Source: Desulfocapsa sp. (GTDB lineage Bacteria; Desulfobacterota; Desulfobulbia; Desulfobulbales; Desulfocapsaceae). Taken from it: a stretch of 15,301 nucleotides of DNA. Made by a program: the position numbers and the translations under genes. The stretch lies in NCBI GenBank assembly GCA_030638765.1, contig DAOWDZ010000228.1:1-15301 (forward strand), written 5' to 3'. The notes beneath the pieces are model-generated. The model was not told where the DNA came from and ran no database searches. It saw nothing but the letters and a program-made list of their open reading frames with translations. Numbering within the stretch: position 1 is the stretch's first letter; each line of letters opens with the position of its first letter. Shown piece by piece: positions 14,271-15,301 of this stretch.

Positions 14271-15301
14271 ATGGAACCTACTACAATAAGTGTCCGTGGC
14301 GCGCGGATGCATAATTTGAAAAACATTGATGTTGATATCCCCCGAAACAGCCTGGTTGTATTCACTGGTTTGTCCGGTTCTGGAAAATCAACCCTTGCCT
14401 TTGATACCCTCTATGCAGAAGGACAGAGGCGATATGTAGAGTCATTATCCACCTATGCTCGTCAGTTCCTGGGACAAATGGATAAACCCGAAGTTGATGC
14501 ACTGGAGGGATTATCTCCTGCCGTTTCCATAGAACAGAAAACAACATCAAAAAATCCTCGTTCCACTGTTGGCACAGTAACAGAAATTTATGATCACCTG
14601 CGTTTGCTGTTTGCAAGATGCGGACGGCCATTTTGTCCTGAGTGTGGTGATGAAATACGGTCTCAATCCATAGAAGATATGGTGAATAGTCTCATGTCGC
14701 TTCCAGAAGGGACGAAGATTATTTTACTGGCTCCAATGGTTACTGGAAAAAAGGGACGCCATGAGCAGCTCCTTGCCAGGATACGAAAAGAGGGGTTTGT
14801 GCGGATTCGTGTTGATGGCGATGTTATTCATACTGACGATGTACAGTCACTTGAAAAAAATAAACGTCATACCATTGAAGTCGTGGTTGATAGAATTGTT
14901 GTTAAAGCATCTGCTTCACGTCGTCTTAGCGATTCAATTACAACCGCAGTCAAGTTGACGGAAGGTTTTTTGTTGGTTCAGTTTCCGGAAAATAACGAAG
15001 AACAGTTGTTCAGTGAGTTTGCAGCATGTCATCGTTGTGGAATTTCCATGCCACGTCTTTCTACTCAGTTGTTTTCTTTTAATAATCCTCAGGGGGCCTG
15101 TGACGAATGTAGTGGTCTTGGGGTTAAGCAGTTTTTTGATGCTACACTTGTTGTCCCTGACATAAACCTAAGCATAAATCGTGGTGCCATTGCACCTTGG
15201 GGAAAACGTGCCGGGAAAAGTTATTCCGGGCAGATGCTTGAAGCTGTGGCAAAGCATTATTCTTTTTCAATGACCACTCCTTTTAAAAAGTTATCTGAAA
15301 A
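14271..15301 (+). CDS. uvrA: Excinuclease ABC subunit A, 5' part (runs off window)
   Basis: Damage-recognition ATPase of nucleotide excision repair, working with UvrB in the cytoplasm. The frame is open from ATG 14271 to the window edge, giving 343 residues of a protein usually near 940. The N-terminus, [19 protein letters not shown], is classic UvrA, followed by Walker A GLSGSGKS (33-40), then [19 protein letters not shown] and [12 protein letters not shown]. The signature continues with [14 protein letters not shown] and the CPEC pair (about 123-126). Further on are CHRC and CDEC, the halves of the first zinc-finger module (about 253-282). No frameshift is visible. The ribosome site is poor (CTGAAGA just before the ATG), so translation may be helped by the upstream CoA-binding gene 17 bases away. 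Confidence 0.97.
   Translation, partial: MEPTTISVRGARMHNLKNIDVDIPRNSLVVFTGLSGSGKSTLAFDTLYAEGQRRYVESLSTYARQFLGQMDKPEVDALEGLSPAVSIEQKTTSKNPRSTVGTVTEIYDHLRLLFARCGRPFCPECGDEIRSQSIEDMVNSLMSLPEGTKIILLAPMVTGKKGRHEQLLARIRKEGFVRIRVDGDVIHTDDVQSLEKNKRHTIEVVVDRIVVKASASRRLSDSITTAVKLTEGFLLVQFPENNEEQLFSEFAACHRCGISMPRLSTQLFSFNNPQGACDECSGLGVKQFFDATLVVPDINLSINRGAIAPWGKRAGKSYSGQMLEAVAKHYSFSMTTPFKKLSE

Overview
The window looks like a chromosomal segment of a motile, anaerobically respiring, moderately AT-rich Desulfobacterota-type bacterium, possibly Desulfobulbales. That guess is inference. It rests on a respiratory module built from a multiheme cytochrome c, a Tat-exported Fe-S protein and an NrfD-type membrane subunit, on a selenocysteine tRNA, and on many periplasmic sensing proteins, including a hybrid kinase paired with a binding protein. 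No phage, CRISPR array or intact insertion sequence is visible.

Layout. (1) 1-2415, plus strand: the last codons of a c-type cytochrome gene (CxxCH visible), a four-motif Fe-S ferredoxin subunit with a twin-arginine signal, and an NrfD-like quinone-interacting membrane protein. Together they suggest a quinone/periplasm electron-transfer complex. (2) 2428-3480: a single flagellin gene with a candidate sigma-54 promoter and a strong terminator. (3) 3481-5990: a long AT-rich leader with paired repeats, then a chemoreceptor with a large helical periplasmic domain and terminator-like hairpins. (4) 6141-7998: a 5'-truncated gene remnant on the minus strand, a solitary periplasmic solute-binding protein, and a ZIP-family metal transporter. 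(5) 7999-12089: a 433-base gap, then a two-gene sensory unit: an ABC_sub_bind-type binding protein whose stop codon almost touches the start of a hybrid histidine kinase (Cache-like/HAMP/PAS/PAS/HisKA/HATPase/REC). (6) 12131-12481, minus: an unrecognised small protein with a very acidic, repeat-encoded tail. (7) 12639-12736: selC, the selenocysteine tRNA, running head-on into glyQ (minus), which has no glyS beside it. (8) 13840-15301, plus: a CoA-binding Rossmann protein and the start of uvrA, cut by the window edge.

How the genes work together: the redox module would move electrons between the menaquinone pool and periplasmic partners. The flagellin, chemoreceptor, binding proteins and hybrid kinase serve motility and environmental sensing. 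The right end is housekeeping (translation and DNA repair).

The oddest signal is a 43-nt perfect repeat between the 3' end of the acidic-tail gene (12132-12174) and a start-less remnant 6 kb away (6142-6184). Both copies encode the same C-terminal tail on otherwise unrelated protein sequence. Nothing in the window amounts to a convincing new defence or mobile system.
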